Shown here in pieces: positions 29,681 through 37,084 of a stretch of 64,000 bases of DNA (positions within the stretch are counted from its first letter, which is position 1; every line of letters starts with the position of its first letter). The DNA is from Palsa-461 sp963768185 (GTDB lineage: Bacteria; Actinomycetota; Acidimicrobiia; Acidimicrobiales; RAAP-2), in assembly GCA_963768185.1 (NCBI GenBank), contig CAVYGS010000001.1, forward strand, positions 558,001 through 622,000. Reading direction: 5' to 3'. Position numbers and translations under genes: made by a program. The notes below the pieces were generated by a model that was not told where the DNA came from, ran no database searches, and worked only from the letters and a program-made list of their open reading frames with translations.

Positions 29681-30583
29681 GGCGACACCATTGTCCCGAC
29701 ACCCGAGTCGGTGAACAGCTCGAGCAACAGCGCGTGGGGCACCCGGCCGTCGAGGACATGCGCGCGGCGCACCCCCTCGCGCACCGCCTTCGCCGCCGCC
29801 TCGACCTTGGGGATCATCCCCCCTCGACGAGGCCCTCTTTGACCAGCCGGTCGACGTCGGTCGCGGCGAGCTGGCCGATCAGCGTGGAGGGGTCGTGGCG
29901 ATCCGACTGCACACCCGGCACATCGGTCAAATAGACGAGCTTGTCGGCCTCCAGCGCGGCGGCGATCGCGCCGGCGGCCGTGTCGGCGTTGATGTTGTAG
30001 GCCTGGCCGGCGGGGCCGATGCCGATCGTGGCGACGACCGGGATGAAGCCCTGGGACAGCAACCCGCGCACCATGGTCGGGTCGACACGAAGGATGTCGC
30101 CCACGAAGCCCAGCTGCGCCGAGCGCTGCTGGGCGGTGATGAGTTGCGCGTCCTCCCCGAGAGGCCGACGGCGAGCGGCGCGTGGATGTTGATCGCCGAG
30201 ACGATCTCCCGGTTGACCTTGCCCACGAGCACCATGCGCGCGATGTCGAGCGTCTCGGCGTCTGTCACCCGCAACCCGTCGCGGAACTCCACCTCCTTGC
30301 CGAGGCGGCGCATCATGTCGCCGATCTGGGGGCCGCCGCCGTGGACGACCACCGGGAGCATCCCGACCGAGCGGAGCAGCACGATGTCTTGGGCGAAGGT
30401 GGCGAGCGTGCCGGTCGCGGGCACCATTTCGACCTCGTCGCCGAGCTGGTCCGTCGACGCGGCGAGCGCGTTGCCGCCGTACTTGACCACGACGACGCTG
30501 CCCGAGAACTCCCTGATGTAGGGCAGGGCCTCGACGAGGAGGTTGGCCACGGCGGCGGGGTCGCTGCGGCGCGCCGCGCTCAC
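29677..30583 (-). CDS. argB: Acetylglutamate kinase, two frameshifts
   Basis: Second enzyme of arginine synthesis. From GTG 30583: VVVVKYGGNAL, VVVHGGGPQIGDMMRRLG and RMVLVGKVNREIVSAINIH. Two single-base deletions in G runs break the frame: near 30163 (CTCTCGGGGAGGACGC, expected SGEDAQLIT) and near 29818 (GTCGAGGGGGGATGATC, expected EGGMIPKVEAA). Between them the frame MGDILRVDPTMVRGLLSQGF to KEGLVEGG is intact, and the end HVLDGRVPHALLLELFTDSG stops at 29677. Adding one G at each point restores about 302 residues, the normal length. Sequencing error is the simplest explanation for an essential gene in a coupled operon. Confidence 0.92.
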
Positions 30584-31749
30584 GACGTCGTCCGGTTCTC
30601 GTCGATGTAGCCGTAGCCCAGGTCGGTGGTGAGCACCGCTCCCGACCCCGTCCCGAGACCCAGCTCGCAGAGCAGCTCGATGTGCCGGCCGGCCATGTGC
30701 GCCCGCACGGCCGCTCCGTCGTGGGAGGCCGCGGTGCCGCCCTCGCACACCACCACCCCGCCGTAGGCGATCCGCACCAGGTCGGGGTCGAACGCCACCC
30801 CGGCCGTGCCGAGCTCGCTCACGACCCGGCCCCAGTAGGGGTCCTCGCCGTTGAACGAGCACTTGACGAGCTGCGAGTCGGCCACCTTGCGGGCGGCCTG
30901 GTGCGCTTGTGCGTCCGACGCGGCGCCACGGACCTTGACGTGGACCACCTTGGTCGCGCCCTCGGCGTCGTCGGCCATCTGCCCGGCCAGGGAGGCGCAC
31001 GCCTCGGCCAGGGCGTCCTCAAAGGCTCCGGCGGCCGGCGGCCCGGCGAGGCCACTCGCCAGCACCAGCACCGTGTCGTTGGTCGAGGTGCAGCCGTCGA
31101 CGCTGAGCGAGTTGAACGACGGCCCGACCGCCGCGACCAGCGCCGAATGGAGGCTCGTCGCGTCGAGCTGCGCGTCGGTCGTGACTATCGCCAGCATCGT
31201 CGCCATGTCCGGCGCCAGCATGGCGGCGCCCTTGGCCATTCCGCCGACCGAGAACCCCGGCCCGCCGATCAACACCTGCTTGGCGACGGTGTCGGTCGTC
31301 AAGATGGCATGGGCCGCGCCCGACGCGTCGGACTCGTCGGATCCCCGCGACGCCGCGATCCTTCCGACGGCGTTGGTCGCCACCTCGATCGGGAACGGCA
31401 CGCCGATCAGTCCGGTCTGGCAGATCAGCACGTGCTCGGGGGTCGTCCCCAGCTCTTCGCCCACCAGCGCGCAGAGCAGTGCGGCCGCGGCCTTGCCGGC
31501 GGTGCCGTTCGCCGCGTTCGCGTTGCCCGAGGTGAGGATCACCCCGGCCGCCCGGCCGGCCGTGGCCACCAGATGCTCGCGGCTCACGATCACCGGCGCG
31601 GCCGGCGCCAGGTTGGAGGTGAAGACGCCGGCGGCCGGCACCGGACGGCCGTCCGCGGTCGCCACGATGGCCACGTCGGGCCCGGCGTTCGCCTTGATCC
31701 CGGCCGCGCCGCTCCCCGCGACGAAGCCGGCCGGCCCGGTGACGCTCAC
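30580..31749 (-). CDS. argJ: Bifunctional ornithine acetyltransferase / N-acetylglutamate synthase
   Basis: 389 residues from GTG 31749. ArgJ recycles the acetyl group from acetylornithine to glutamate. The autoproteolysis site lies in KGAAMLAPDMATMLAI, where cleavage before the Thr of ATML frees the nucleophile. Other family features are GVFTSNLAPAAPVIVSRE, TSGNANAANG and the C-terminal GEDPYWGRV with TTDLGYGYIDENRTTS. It overlaps argC and argB by four bases. Its presence means the pathway is the cyclic one, so little separate N-acetylglutamate synthase is needed. Confidence 0.95.
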   Translation of the reverse strand: MSVTGPAGFVAGSGAAGIKANAGPDVAIVATADGRPVPAAGVFTSNLAPAAPVIVSREHLVATAGRAAGVILTSGNANAANGTAGKAAAALLCALVGEELGTTPEHVLICQTGLIGVPFPIEVATNAVGRIAASRGSDESDASGAAHAILTTDTVAKQVLIGGPGFSVGGMAKGAAMLAPDMATMLAIVTTDAQLDATSLHSALVAAVGPSFNSLSVDGCTSTNDTVLVLASGLAGPPAAGAFEDALAEACASLAGQMADDAEGATKVVHVKVRGAASDAQAHQAARKVADSQLVKCSFNGEDPYWGRVVSELGTAGVAFDPDLVRIAYGGVVVCEGGTAASHDGAAVRAHMAGRHIELLCELGLGTGSGAVLTTDLGYGYIDENRTTS

Positions 31750-32762
31750 GGGTAGAGGCCCGCGACCGGCAGGCCGGTCTCCTCGGGCAGCCCCAGGAGC
31801 AGGTTGGCGCATTGCACGGCCTGTCCCGAGCCCCCCTTCATCAGGTTGTCGAGCGCGCCCATCGCGATGACCCAGCCGGTGCGGGTGTCGACGGTCGCGG
31901 TCACGTGCGCGCAGTTCGACCCGGCGGTGGCCTTGGTGGAGGGTGGCGAGTCGGTCACGACGACGAAGGGCTCGGCACGGTACGCGCGCTCGAGCGCGTC
32001 GAGCGCGTCGGCCGACGTCGCGCCGGGACGGGCCAGCCGCACGTAGCAGGTCGCGAGGATTCCCCGGTTCATCGGTGCGAGGTGCGGGGTGAACAACACG
32101 GAGGCCCCGAGGACCTGCTCCATCTCGGGCGTGTGCCGGTGGGTGCTGACCCCGTAGGCCCGGAAGTCCTCGTCGACCGTCGAGAACGCGTTCTCCTGGG
32201 TGAGGCCGCTGCCCGCTCCCGACACCCCGCTCGCCGCGTCGACGACGATCCCCTCGCGTTCGACGAGACCGGCCTCCAAGAGCGGGGCCAGGGCGAGCGC
32301 CACCGCGGTTGGATAGCAGCCGGCCGCCGCCACCGCCTTCGCCGCGGCGATCTCGTCCCGGAACAGCTCGGGGATCCCGAAGGCGAACTGCTCCACCAGG
32401 CCGAAGGCGCCGTGCGGGTGCCCGTACCAGGCCTCGTAGGCCGCGGGGTCGTGCAGGCGGAAGTCGGCCGCCAGGTCGACCAGGGCGCCCACCCTCCCGA
32501 TCAGCTCGGGGACCAGGGACTGCGACTCCCCGTGGGGCATCGCCAGGAAGACCAGGTCGAGCCCCACCAGCGGCTCGGCCGACGTGGCCTCGAACACCAG
32601 GTCCGGGTAGGCCGCCGAGAGCGACGGGTACCGGGCCGCTGCCGCCTGACCGGCCTGGCTGGACCCCATGGCGGTCACGACGTCGAGCTCGGGGTGGACG
32701 GCGCACAGGCGCAGCAACTCCACCCCGAGGAACCCCGATCCCCCTACGACGCCCACTTTCAC
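31746..32762 (-). CDS. argC: N-acetyl-gamma-glutamyl-phosphate reductase
   Basis: 338 residues from GTG 32762. NADPH-binding GxxGxxG appears as VGVVGGSGFLGVELLRL; the catalytic cysteine is in AAGCYPTAVALALAPLL; the substrate-binding histidine region is VSTHRHTPEMEQVL. It is the first gene of the argC-J-B-D-R-G-H-mpg run. The start codon lies seven bases downstream of a strong -10 hexamer, so the mRNA is probably leaderless. Confidence 0.95.
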   Translation of the reverse strand: MKVGVVGGSGFLGVELLRLCAVHPELDVVTAMGSSQAGQAAAARYPSLSAAYPDLVFEATSAEPLVGLDLVFLAMPHGESQSLVPELIGRVGALVDLAADFRLHDPAAYEAWYGHPHGAFGLVEQFAFGIPELFRDEIAAAKAVAAAGCYPTAVALALAPLLEAGLVEREGIVVDAASGVSGAGSGLTQENAFSTVDEDFRAYGVSTHRHTPEMEQVLGASVLFTPHLAPMNRGILATCYVRLARPGATSADALDALERAYRAEPFVVVTDSPPSTKATAGSNCAHVTATVDTRTGWVIAMGALDNLMKGGSGQAVQCANLLLGLPEETGLPVAGLYP

Positions 32763-32769
32763 GTCGATA

Positions 32770-32799
32770 ACTATACCAACTCCTGCATACTTATGTCAT
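32770..32799 (-). promoter_or_regulatory. argC promoter, predicted leaderless
   Basis: The minus strand has ATGACA (32794-32799), 18 bases, then TATAGT (32770-32775). The -10 ends seven bases before the argC GTG, placing the transcript start at or next to the start codon. The -35 lies within the ArgR palindrome. Confidence 0.65.
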
Positions 32800-32808
32800 A
32801 ACTATGCA
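32784..32808. promoter_or_regulatory. Palindromic ArgR-type operator (ARG box)
   Basis: A 25-base palindrome TGCATA-C-TTATG-T-CATAA-C-TATGCA, symmetric except at the centre and one base in each arm. It is strikingly AT-rich for this genome, resembles actinobacterial ARG boxes (TTGCATA/TATGCAA type), and covers the -35 of the argC promoter, so bound ArgR would block polymerase. Confidence 0.75.
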
Positions 32809-32897
32809 GAGGTCCTTTCCGGGATATCGGGCGGCGGCATGGTCATGGCCCAACCCTTTTGGGTAGGTTCGTGCCCGGACGATGCCCGGAGGCCGAT

Positions 32898-33512
32898 GTG
32901 CCCGCCTACCTGGAGGTCTCCCGAGGAGCCTCCGTCGAGCGGATCCCGCTCGGACCAGAAGACCAGTTCACGATCGGACGCCACCCTGCGTGCGACCTCG
33001 TCCTCACCGACCAGTCGGTCTCCCCACTGCATGCCGTGATCGACCACCAGGGGCCGAGCTGGTCCGTCTTCGACGTCTCAGCCAACGGCACATCAGTGAA
33101 CGGATCCCCGATCCGCGGCCACCGAATCTTGATCGGATCCGGCGGGGCCATCGTGATCGGTGGGACATCGATCACCTTGCGCGAGTACGAGTCCGAGGTC
33201 GAAGTCGCCGATGAGACGGTCGAGCGGTTCACTCCCCCGTCGGTGACCCCGGCCGAGCACCGCGTCCTCGTCGCCTTGTGTGGTCCGCTCACCACCGACG
33301 GCCCCGTCCGGACGCCGGCCTCGGTGGCGGAGATGGCCGATCGGCTCGACGCGAACTTCCAGACCATCAAGTTCCATCTGCGGAACCTCTACGCGAAGTT
33401 CGACATCCCGGAGGTCGGCACGCAGCGTCGTGCACTCCTCGCCGAAGCAGCGATCCGGTCGGGGGTGGTCATCCTCGCCGCCATCGGCCTGGGCGATCGC
33501 CAGTCACCATGA
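32898..33512 (+). CDS. FHA-domain protein with C-terminal winged-helix/HTH domain
   Basis: 204 residues from GTG 32898, with GGAGG five bases upstream. Residues about 15-90 are an FHA phosphothreonine-binding domain (FTIGRHPACDLVLTD, SPLHAVIDHQG, ANGTSVNGSPI). Residues about 115-185 look like a helix-turn-helix output domain: VTPAEHRVLVALCGPL, then TIKFHLRNLYAKFDI, which resembles the recognition helix of LuxR/GerE or transcriptional regulatory C-terminal domains. Such a combination would let a Ser/Thr kinase signal control transcription; target genes are unknown. It is divergent from argC, sharing the 135-base intergenic region. Confidence 0.8.
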   Translation: MPAYLEVSRGASVERIPLGPEDQFTIGRHPACDLVLTDQSVSPLHAVIDHQGPSWSVFDVSANGTSVNGSPIRGHRILIGSGGAIVIGGTSITLREYESEVEVADETVERFTPPSVTPAEHRVLVALCGPLTTDGPVRTPASVAEMADRLDANFQTIKFHLRNLYAKFDIPEVGTQRRALLAEAAIRSGVVILAAIGLGDRQSP

Positions 33513-33622
33513 CCACCCAGGACTGTTCGTGGTGTCGACTAACGCGCGCCGGCCCTGGGTGCCCAGTCCGAGCTCCCCGAGATTCGGGTTGCGTCAGGGA
33601 CAACCGGCTTAGGCTGCCGCCA

Positions 33623-34230
33623 ATGTCCGACCCCACCGTCACGCCGGGCGACGCGGGCTCGCGGAGGGTGTACGCGTCGAATGGTCAGTCTCCGAGATCG
33701 GGGCGAGCGCGGTTCTCGCGATGACTGGCGTGCTGGCGGTGGGCGGGCTCGCCACAGGAATCATCACGATCACCGGCCGTGCCATGCCGCTTCCGACCTC
33801 CACGCAAGTCGCCGCGCTCGGGATCGAGAACGGCGCCGCATGGGCGGGGCCGTTGCTCGCCATCGCGCTTCTCGCCGTCCTCGGGGTCGCGTGGTGGCAG
33901 GCGCGCACGTGTTCCGACACCCCAGGCGACACGGAGAACGGCGAGGTGCCCGAGAGCTCGGCGCGTCTCGGGCGCGCGTGGCAGCTCCGCCGCTGGGCCC
34001 AAGTCGGGCTCCTCCTGACCTCGGCTGGCTCGGTGGCCGGGCTCGCGGGCACGCTGATCTCCAGCGACACCGCCCCCGGCGCCGGCTTCGGCCCGCCGTT
34101 CGAGTGGTCGCACGACGTACTGACGGGTGCCTACGTTCTCGCCACCCTGCTCGTGTCCGCGGCCGGGATCTGGATGGGCGCCCGCGTCCGGGACCTGGTG
34201 GGCGGGGTCGAGGAGGACGACGCGGCCTAA
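33623..34230 (+). CDS. Small membrane protein of unknown function, probable frameshift near start
   Basis: The confident part runs from residue M at 33721 (MTGVLAVGGLATGIITIT) to 34230, 169 residues with three or four hydrophobic segments (LLAIALLAVLGVAWW, VGLLLTSAGSVAGLAG, VLATLLVSAAGIWMGA) and a charged C-terminus. The reading frame is open upstream without a start (RVEWSVSEIGASAVLA), while an ATG at 33623 opens in another frame (MSDPTVTPGDAGS). That ATG lies seven bases after a TAGGCT -10-like hexamer, suggesting a leaderless gene starting there with one base missing near 33660. I do not recognise the family. Confidence 0.55.
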
Positions 34231-34247
34231 CCGCCGCGAGGATGCGC

Positions 34248-35840
34248 TCAGCTGCGCGTCAGCGAGGCCACCGCTGTGCCATTGAGCCGCAGCACGAAGC
34301 TCGGTGCGGGAGTGCTCCGGGGCAGGGTCAGCCCGGTGTAGGTGGCCGGGGGTCCGCTCGTGCCCACCTGCCACCCGTCGGATTCGAGCCGGTAGGCGAT
34401 CCCCTCGGTGGCCCAGGTGCCCTCGGAAAAACTGGACGAGAGCACGAGGACGGAAACGGGGCCCGGGGGCACCTGGTCCTCGATCGCGGTGGCGACCTGG
34501 TCGACCAGCCGCACATCGGCGGTGCTCCACTCCTGCTTCACCGGGTGGGCCGCCGCCGGCTGGATCCCGAGGACACCGACGCCGATCACGGCCGCGAGCG
34601 CGAGCACCGAGCCGAGCGGGGCGATCAGGTCGAACCAACCGCGCCGGGGCACCCCATGGGACATGCGGGCGGCCGCCGCCAGCAGCACGGTGCCGAGGGT
34701 CCAGAGCGCGACGACCCACAGGGCGATGCCGAGGAGCCAGAACGCGTCGATGAGGTAGTCGAGGCTCACCGCGTTCTTCGTCGGGAAGATGGCCAGGCTC
34801 ACGACGAGCCCCAGCCCCGCCGCCAGCGTCAGGAGGGCCGTCGCGCCGAGCGCGCTGCGCCGGGTGAGCAGCGCCCCGAGGCCCACGATCACCAGCGCGC
34901 CCAGCACCAGGCCGCCGTACCAGGTCGGGTAGGCGGTCTCGAGCGCGGCGAGCGGGTAAAAGGCCGTCGGCAGATGCGTCAACCACACCGGATGGAACGC
35001 CGCAGCGAGTCCCACGTCGCGCAGTGCGAAGCTGAGCCCGAGCGTCGCCTGTCCGTCGCCGGCATGCAAGAGGCCGGTCAGGTTCCCGTAGCTCGCGTTG
35101 AACTGCTGGACGATCGGCGCCACCCAGCACACCGCCCCGAGGACGACGCCGGTGATGAGCCAGCCGAAGCCTCGGCCGCGCCACGAGCGCACCACACCGA
35201 AGGCCAGCGAGACGACGACCAGGGCCACGGCGGGCACCACGAAGAACAGGTGAGTCTGCGCCGCGACCGACGCGAACACGACCAACACCGGCCACCAGCG
35301 CGGCGAACCGATGCATGCCGCGACCCCCAGCGCGAACGCCGCGATGAGGAACGGCACCGGGAAAGAGGCGTTCCACGGCAGGTTGTCGAAGACCCCCGGG
35401 GTGAGCCACAACAGGTCCACGACGGCGAAGGCCACGAGCGAGCCGCCGAGCCAGCCCCCGACCGACCAGGCCGCCTCGATCGCGATCGACAGGGCGATCC
35501 CACAGACGATCGCCGCCCCCCACATGAGCCCGTGGGCCGGGTCGGCGCGCACCGGGACCGACAGCAAATAGAAGAGCAAGGGCCCGGGGTCAAAGAGCGT
35601 GTGGCCGGTCTGGTTCGAGACGGACGAGGCCAGGCCCACGAGCGGTGGGTGCGCGGTGAACACCTGGTGCGCGCGGGCCGCGATGGCCGCGTCGTCTCCG
35701 AAGGGACGCCAGCCCTCGGAGAGCTCGACGAGGGTCGGCACGAGCACGGCGCTCCAGACCGCCAGGTGGCAGGCCAGGTGGATGAGGTCGACCAGGCCCC
35801 CCGGCGCTTGACGGGCGTCGGCCGGCTCGTCGGTGCTCAT
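34248..35840 (-). CDS. Polytopic membrane protein, possible glycosyltransferase
   Basis: About 530 residues from ATG 35840 (a GTG at 35864 would overlap the upstream gene). At least ten hydrophobic segments follow an N-terminal region with FGDDAAIAARA and FDPGPLLFYLLSVPV, an arrangement like the first extracytoplasmic loop of GT-C glycosyltransferases (for example ArnT/PMT type), where an acidic pair is catalytic. The last 110 residues form a soluble domain (DVRLVDQVATAIEDQVPPG). Role is inferred only: transfer of a sugar from a lipid carrier outside the membrane. It follows a secreted GH43-like gene with near overlap, so the two may act on the same envelope glycan. Confidence 0.65.
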   Translation of the reverse strand: MSTDEPADARQAPGGLVDLIHLACHLAVWSAVLVPTLVELSEGWRPFGDDAAIAARAHQVFTAHPPLVGLASSVSNQTGHTLFDPGPLLFYLLSVPVRADPAHGLMWGAAIVCGIALSIAIEAAWSVGGWLGGSLVAFAVVDLLWLTPGVFDNLPWNASFPVPFLIAAFALGVAACIGSPRWWPVLVVFASVAAQTHLFFVVPAVALVVVSLAFGVVRSWRGRGFGWLITGVVLGAVCWVAPIVQQFNASYGNLTGLLHAGDGQATLGLSFALRDVGLAAAFHPVWLTHLPTAFYPLAALETAYPTWYGGLVLGALVIVGLGALLTRRSALGATALLTLAAGLGLVVSLAIFPTKNAVSLDYLIDAFWLLGIALWVVALWTLGTVLLAAAARMSHGVPRRGWFDLIAPLGSVLALAAVIGVGVLGIQPAAAHPVKQEWSTADVRLVDQVATAIEDQVPPGPVSVLVLSSSFSEGTWATEGIAYRLESDGWQVGTSGPPATYTGLTLPRSTPAPSFVLRLNGTAVASLTRS

Positions 35841-35856
35841 CGTCTCGGCCCGCCGC

Positions 35857-37044
35857 TCACCCACAGGTGCTCACCATCAGGCGACCCAGGCAGTCGGGGA
35901 GCGTGCTCCCCGCCTCCGGGGGGAACAGCGGGGCGGGGCGGGGCACTCGGGCCGCCACCGAGCGCCAGAAGGGGTCCGTCGGCGGGACCACCACCGGCCC
36001 CTCCACCCCGAAGAGCAGCCGGGCGATCGCCGCTGGACGCGGATTGGTCGACTCCAAGTTGGCGGCGAACGGCGCGTAGAGCATCCACCACCGGGACCCG
36101 TCATAGAAGAGGGACTCCTCCCCCGGCCCCTGGCCCTGGGCGTTGGACGCCATCCACGGGCCGGTCCCCGTCGGCATGCACGGCCCGGTCGGGCTCTCAC
36201 ACTCGGCCACGCCGATCGAGTACGCGGGCTGGTTGAACCAGTTCCCCGAGAAGAACAGCCACAAGTGACCGGCCGCGAACACCATGTCGGGCGCCTCGAC
36301 GATCCGGCCCTCCCAAGTCTGGGTCGGGGTCAGCAGGGCGGTCGGCTCGCCGAGGACCTGCAGGCCGTCGGGCGCGAGCTGTTGCACCCAGATCGTCGAG
36401 TGGGTCGTCCCGTCGACATCGGCGTTGTCGTCGGACTTCCACAGGAGCCACAGCCGGCCCGCCGGGTCGATGAAGGTGCGGGGGTCGATCGAGCCGAGGT
36501 GGCTCAGCTGGCAGACGAGTGGCGCGGTCGCGCTCGAGGTGTAGGGCCCGAACACAAAACGCGACGTGGCCACCCCGATGCACTTGGTCTGCCCGAAGCC
36601 CCGTCCGGCGAGCGAGGCGTTGAACCACATGACCCAGCGCCCGTCCAGGTAGCGCACGTCGGGCGACCAGGTGAATCCGGGCGCCGCCCACGGCGGGAGC
36701 GTCGGCATCGCGTCGAAGCTCTGACCCTGCCAATCGGTGAGCCTCGAGGACACCATGACCGGGACGTTGGCGCCGAAGAACTGCTCCTGCGAGGCGAATA
36801 GGTAATAGAGGCCCGAGTCGCGCACGATGAAGGGGTCCGGAACGCCCTGTCCCGGAGTGATGACGAGGCCGGGGTTGGCGAGGGCCACCGACGGGATGGA
36901 GACCGGGCTGAACGTCGGGTGTACCACGGCGAACCGCTGGCGCACCACGGGCGACGACGCGCCGGGCGCGCCGATGACCGCGAGAGACACGAGGGCGGCG
37001 AGGAGGACGCCGGCCACGGCGAGGAACCGCGCGCTGCGTGCCAT
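35857..37044 (-). CDS. Secreted glycoside hydrolase family 43-like protein
   Basis: 395 residues from ATG 37044 (a longer frame reaches 37155 but the signal peptide begins here: MARSARFLAVAGVLLAALVS). The mature part is a five-bladed beta-propeller typical of GH43: GVPDPFIVRDSGLYYLF (blade 1, catalytic base Asp), FTWSPDVRYLDGRWVMWF, GSIDPRTFIDPAGRLWLLW and VEAPDMVFAAGHLWLFFSG with the candidate acid Glu. GH43 enzymes cut arabinan, xylan and related furanosyl or pyranosyl links; in an actinobacterium arabinan-type glycans are possible targets, but activity is unproven. It overlaps the gene region behind pheT and precedes the polytopic membrane protein. Confidence 0.75.
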   Translation of the reverse strand: MARSARFLAVAGVLLAALVSLAVIGAPGASSPVVRQRFAVVHPTFSPVSIPSVALANPGLVITPGQGVPDPFIVRDSGLYYLFASQEQFFGANVPVMVSSRLTDWQGQSFDAMPTLPPWAAPGFTWSPDVRYLDGRWVMWFNASLAGRGFGQTKCIGVATSRFVFGPYTSSATAPLVCQLSHLGSIDPRTFIDPAGRLWLLWKSDDNADVDGTTHSTIWVQQLAPDGLQVLGEPTALLTPTQTWEGRIVEAPDMVFAAGHLWLFFSGNWFNQPAYSIGVAECESPTGPCMPTGTGPWMASNAQGQGPGEESLFYDGSRWWMLYAPFAANLESTNPRPAAIARLLFGVEGPVVVPPTDPFWRSVAARVPRPAPLFPPEAGSTLPDCLGRLMVSTCG

Positions 37045-37084
37045 GACGCCGCCCGGAGCCCTGTCTCCCACATCGCCCCCCGAC

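Noticed and set aside
29814..30583. Two separate small genes in place of argB
   Set aside because: Both pieces carry consecutive conserved parts of one acetylglutamate kinase and are joined by restoring single G bases in G runs.
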